Assembly (NCBI RefSeq): GCF_029227915.1
Contig: NC_079887.1
Location: 8,494,001 to 8,558,000 of the forward strand
Length of the DNA stretch: 64,000 nt
DNA from: Hydractinia symbiolongicarpus
Taxonomy: Eukaryota > Cnidaria > Hydrozoa > Anthoathecata > Hydractiniidae
Direction of reading: 5' to 3'
The notes below the pieces were generated by a model. The model saw only the letters and a list, made by a program, of their open reading frames with translations, did no database searches and was not told the origin of the DNA. Every line of letters begins with the position of its first letter. Position 1 is the stretch's first letter. Both the position numbers and the translations under genes were made by a program. Below, one piece after another: positions 61,284 through 64,000 of this stretch.

Positions 61284-61640
61284 GAGAGATACTAAGTACG
61301 AGCTTGTATTTCTGAGACGCTGCATAAGTGAACGCTCATATGCGCAACTCCACAGATAGAAGATTTCTTAAAATAGACGATTTTTTATTTCTTACAGACC
61401 TACGTAAACGACATACTGACCTGTTTGAAAACTCAACTTACTTTATTTCATTGGCTGTCCTCAAATAAGCACTGTGAAAAAGAAACGTAAAAAGCTAGAA
61501 CGTTATAAGTTGAAGATTTTGGGAACATTGGTACAGTGCTTGTAGGTTTTGTAAGATATATTCATTACAGTAATCCAAGAGATGCGAATATCCAAACAAA
61601 TTTATATTTTAAAGGATGAAATTTTCGCGGGAACTTAATT
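61284..61640. repeat. direct duplication, proximal copy
   Basis: From GAGAGATACTAAGTACGAGC onward this matches 63644-64000 almost base for base (the one clear change is near GAAGATTTCTTAAAATAG), at an offset of 2,360 bp. The right copy runs off the window, so the true length is unknown. Confidence 0.95.
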
Positions 61641-62800
61641 TTGCGAATTTAAAAAAATGGATGGTTTGGAAGAATAAAGTTTCGCAAATTTCGTGCCAAT
61701 TTTTTACCGCGAAATTTTCTCCCATTAAAGTAGTCGTTTTTTTACTTGACATACATAATAATTTCGCCATAAAAAATTCAAAATGATTCAAAAACAATAT
61801 TATTGCATTTTAATGGGATTTTAATTTGAGCTTCCAAAAACAAAAATGCTTCCTACGGACAATGCATTGTGAAATTAAACTACTTTCTTTCGCCGTTGTT
61901 CTAGGATAGACCTTATGCGTCGCTTTAGGATTATTATCGCGTCATGCTTACTGTATTATTGTTTTTAATAGAAAAGTGCATTTAAAATGGAATTTCTTTC
62001 TTCATTATATCATTATGTCATATATACTTTATATTATCAAAACTTAGGTAAAATTTGCGTAAAATAATTGTAAAAATAAGTTCTTTAAAATTTAAAATAT
62101 TTCTAATATTTAATGAATCGTTTTTCTTTCACAGGTCTCAAACGGCGTCATTTTTTAAACAATCGCCGTCAATCTCTGATCAACAAATACCTCAATCTGT
62201 AACTTTCACACCATGCTACAAGTATGGCCGACATTATAAGTCGGTGTAAAGATTGTATACACTTCAAATAAACGTTCATAAAGTTGTTACATATGGAACA
62301 TCAGAAATCTTATAACGCTGGCTAGCTTTTGACTGAACCAAAAGTCTCCTTGGTATAGAAAATGTTCACAAAAAAGAGATCAAAACAAAATCTTTATTAA
62401 GGTTTGACGATAGTAGAAATATTATTTGTTAGAAAAATGAACACAAAACGGAGCACGTTAAAAACCAGTAAAAATAATGTAAATTAGGTAAAAAATAATG
62501 TAAAATTCTTATATTATTTAATCTTTATGTAGAAAATATAAAACATATATTATTTCCATGTAAATGTACAAACCATAGTGTCCATTTAAGCATACAAGGA
62601 TATCAACAATTTGATAAATACTCGATCTCTGGTTCGATGGTAGCGACTTTTCTGATCAACAACAAACGCTTCTTATTCTGTCCCCAATCAGAGAATGGAA
62701 AGAAAAAGAGAAGCTGAAGAAAACAAAATTACACAATGATCATAAAATACAAAAATTTAAAACAAATGCTACTAGTGCGAAAAGAACAACAATTATAACG
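61641..62800. other. spacer of the 2,360-bp duplication unit
   Basis: No gene recognised. The first 100 bp carries inverted AAATTTTCGCGG and CCGCGAAATTTTCTCCC motifs (about 61620-61725), likely a degraded MITE. The rest is AT-rich without recognisable structure. Confidence 0.4.
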
Positions 62801-62822
62801 ACAATGATGGTAACATGTAACA

Positions 62823-63284
62823 ATGAAACATATGACAACGACAACTACAACAATGACTACAACGACAACTACAACAATGACTACAACGACAACTACAACA
62901 ATGACTACAACGACAACTACAACAATGACTACAACGACAACTACAACAATGACTACAACGACAACTACAATGACTACAAGGACAACTACAACAATGACTA
63001 CAACGACAACTACAATGACTACAACGACAACTACAACAATGACTACAACGACAACTACAACAATGACTACAACGACAACTACAACAACTACAACAACGAC
63101 AACTACAACAACTACGACAACGACAACTACAACAACAACGACAACTACAACAACAACGACAACGACAACTACAACAACAACGACAACGACAACTACAACA
63201 ACAACGACAACGACAACTACAACAACAACGACAACTACAACAACAACGACAACGACAACTACAACAACAACGACAACAACAACG

Positions 63285-63315
<31 letters not shown>

Positions 63316-63640
63316 CGAAAACTACAACGACAACTACAACAATGCCTACAACGACAACTACAACAACAACGACAACTACAACAACAACGACAACAACAAC
63401 AACGACAACTACAACGACAACAACAACATGGACAACTACAACGACAACTACAACAATGCCTACAACGACAACTACAACAATGACTACAACGACAACTACA
63501 ACAATGACTACAACGACAACTACAACAATGACTACAACGACAACTACAACAATGACTACAACGACAACTACAACAATGACTACAACGACAGCTACAACAA
63601 TGACTACAACGACAACTACAACAATGACTACAACAATGAC
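62823..63640. repeat. ACAACTACAACAATG minisatellite (24-bp unit)
   Basis: About 820 bp of CAA/ACT-type triplet-based repeats. The flanks are regular 24-bp units (GACAACTACAACAATGACTACAAC, given here as the period) and the centre is simplified to ACAACG and ACA runs. Poly-Thr, poly-Asn/Tyr and poly-Val frames are by-products. Confidence 0.95.
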
Positions 63641-63643
63641 AAT

Positions 63644-64000
63644 GAGAGATACTAAGTACGAGCTTGTATTTCTGAGACGCTGCATAAGTGAACGCTCATA
63701 TGCGCAACTCCACAGATAGAAGATTTTTTAAAATAGACGATTTTTTATTTCTTACAGACCTACGTAAACGACATACTGACCTGTTTGAAAACTCAACTTA
63801 CTTTATTTCATTGGCTGTCCTCAAATAAGCACTGTGAAAAAGAAACGTAAAAAGCTAGAACGTTATAAGTTGAAGATTTTGGGAACATTGGTACAGTGCT
63901 TGTAGGTTTTGTAAGATATATTCATTACAGTAATCCAAGAGATGCGAATATCCAAACAAATTTATATTTTAAAGGATGAAATTTTCGCGGGAACTTAATT
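63644..64000. repeat. direct duplication, distal copy (cut by window end)
   Basis: Second copy of 61284-61640, starting immediately after the minisatellite. At least 357 bp. Confidence 0.95.

Noticed and set aside
62729-63719. Long poly-Val, poly-Thr and Asn/Tyr frames
   Set aside because: By-products of the triplet-based minisatellite; mucin-like appearance is not evidence of a gene.

Overview
The window is animal nuclear DNA: AT-rich, with spliced genes, GT-AG introns often under 1 kb, and a dense load of DNA transposons, MITEs and tRNA-derived SINEs. Protein similarity and repeat style suggest a cnidarian, perhaps a hydrozoan; this is inference from recalled families, not a database result.

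Five host genes can be reconstructed exon by exon. From left to right they are: acetoacetyl-CoA synthetase (AACS, minus strand, 16 exons, 3' end off the left edge); PRMT5 (minus, coding region without introns); CCT2, the chaperonin beta subunit (minus, 3 coding exons, with a first intron of about 4.5 kb); HEATR6 (plus, 30 exons, complete, about 1,127 residues); and a three-SH3-domain protein resembling Dlish/Vamana (minus, 3 exons, about 509 residues). A decayed or miscalled gene of unknown family lies at 23.0-24.4 kb (minus). The host genes are unrelated housekeeping or signalling genes and do not form a functional cluster.

Mobile DNA fills the gaps and several introns. The outstanding item is a 4,987-bp element at 13,511-18,497 just upstream of AACS. 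It has 6-bp target duplications (ATAATC), terminal inverted repeats of 537 and 597 bp built from 21-bp and 30-bp tandem units, a SAM-HTH-DDE integrase-type transposase, and a spliced second gene with a UBZ-like zinc finger and a HECT ubiquitin-ligase domain. An in-frame stop lies 11 codons before the HECT catalytic cysteine. TATGG termini and a 6-bp duplication fit what I recall of the IS3EU superfamily.

CCT2 intron 1 carries a 2.58-kb TTAA-flanked (Kolobok-like) element holding a THAP-like exon and a broken P2RX7-C-like gene that was itself split by another repeat. At 19.5-21.7 kb is a piggyBac-type transposase pseudogene interrupted by a non-LTR retrotransposon tail. HEATR6 introns contain a TTAA MITE, a pair of related MITEs, a perfect 27-bp fold-back, and a three-fold 152-bp tandem duplication that includes an exon. 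The right end holds a 24-bp-unit minisatellite and a direct duplication offset by 2,360 bp that runs off the window.
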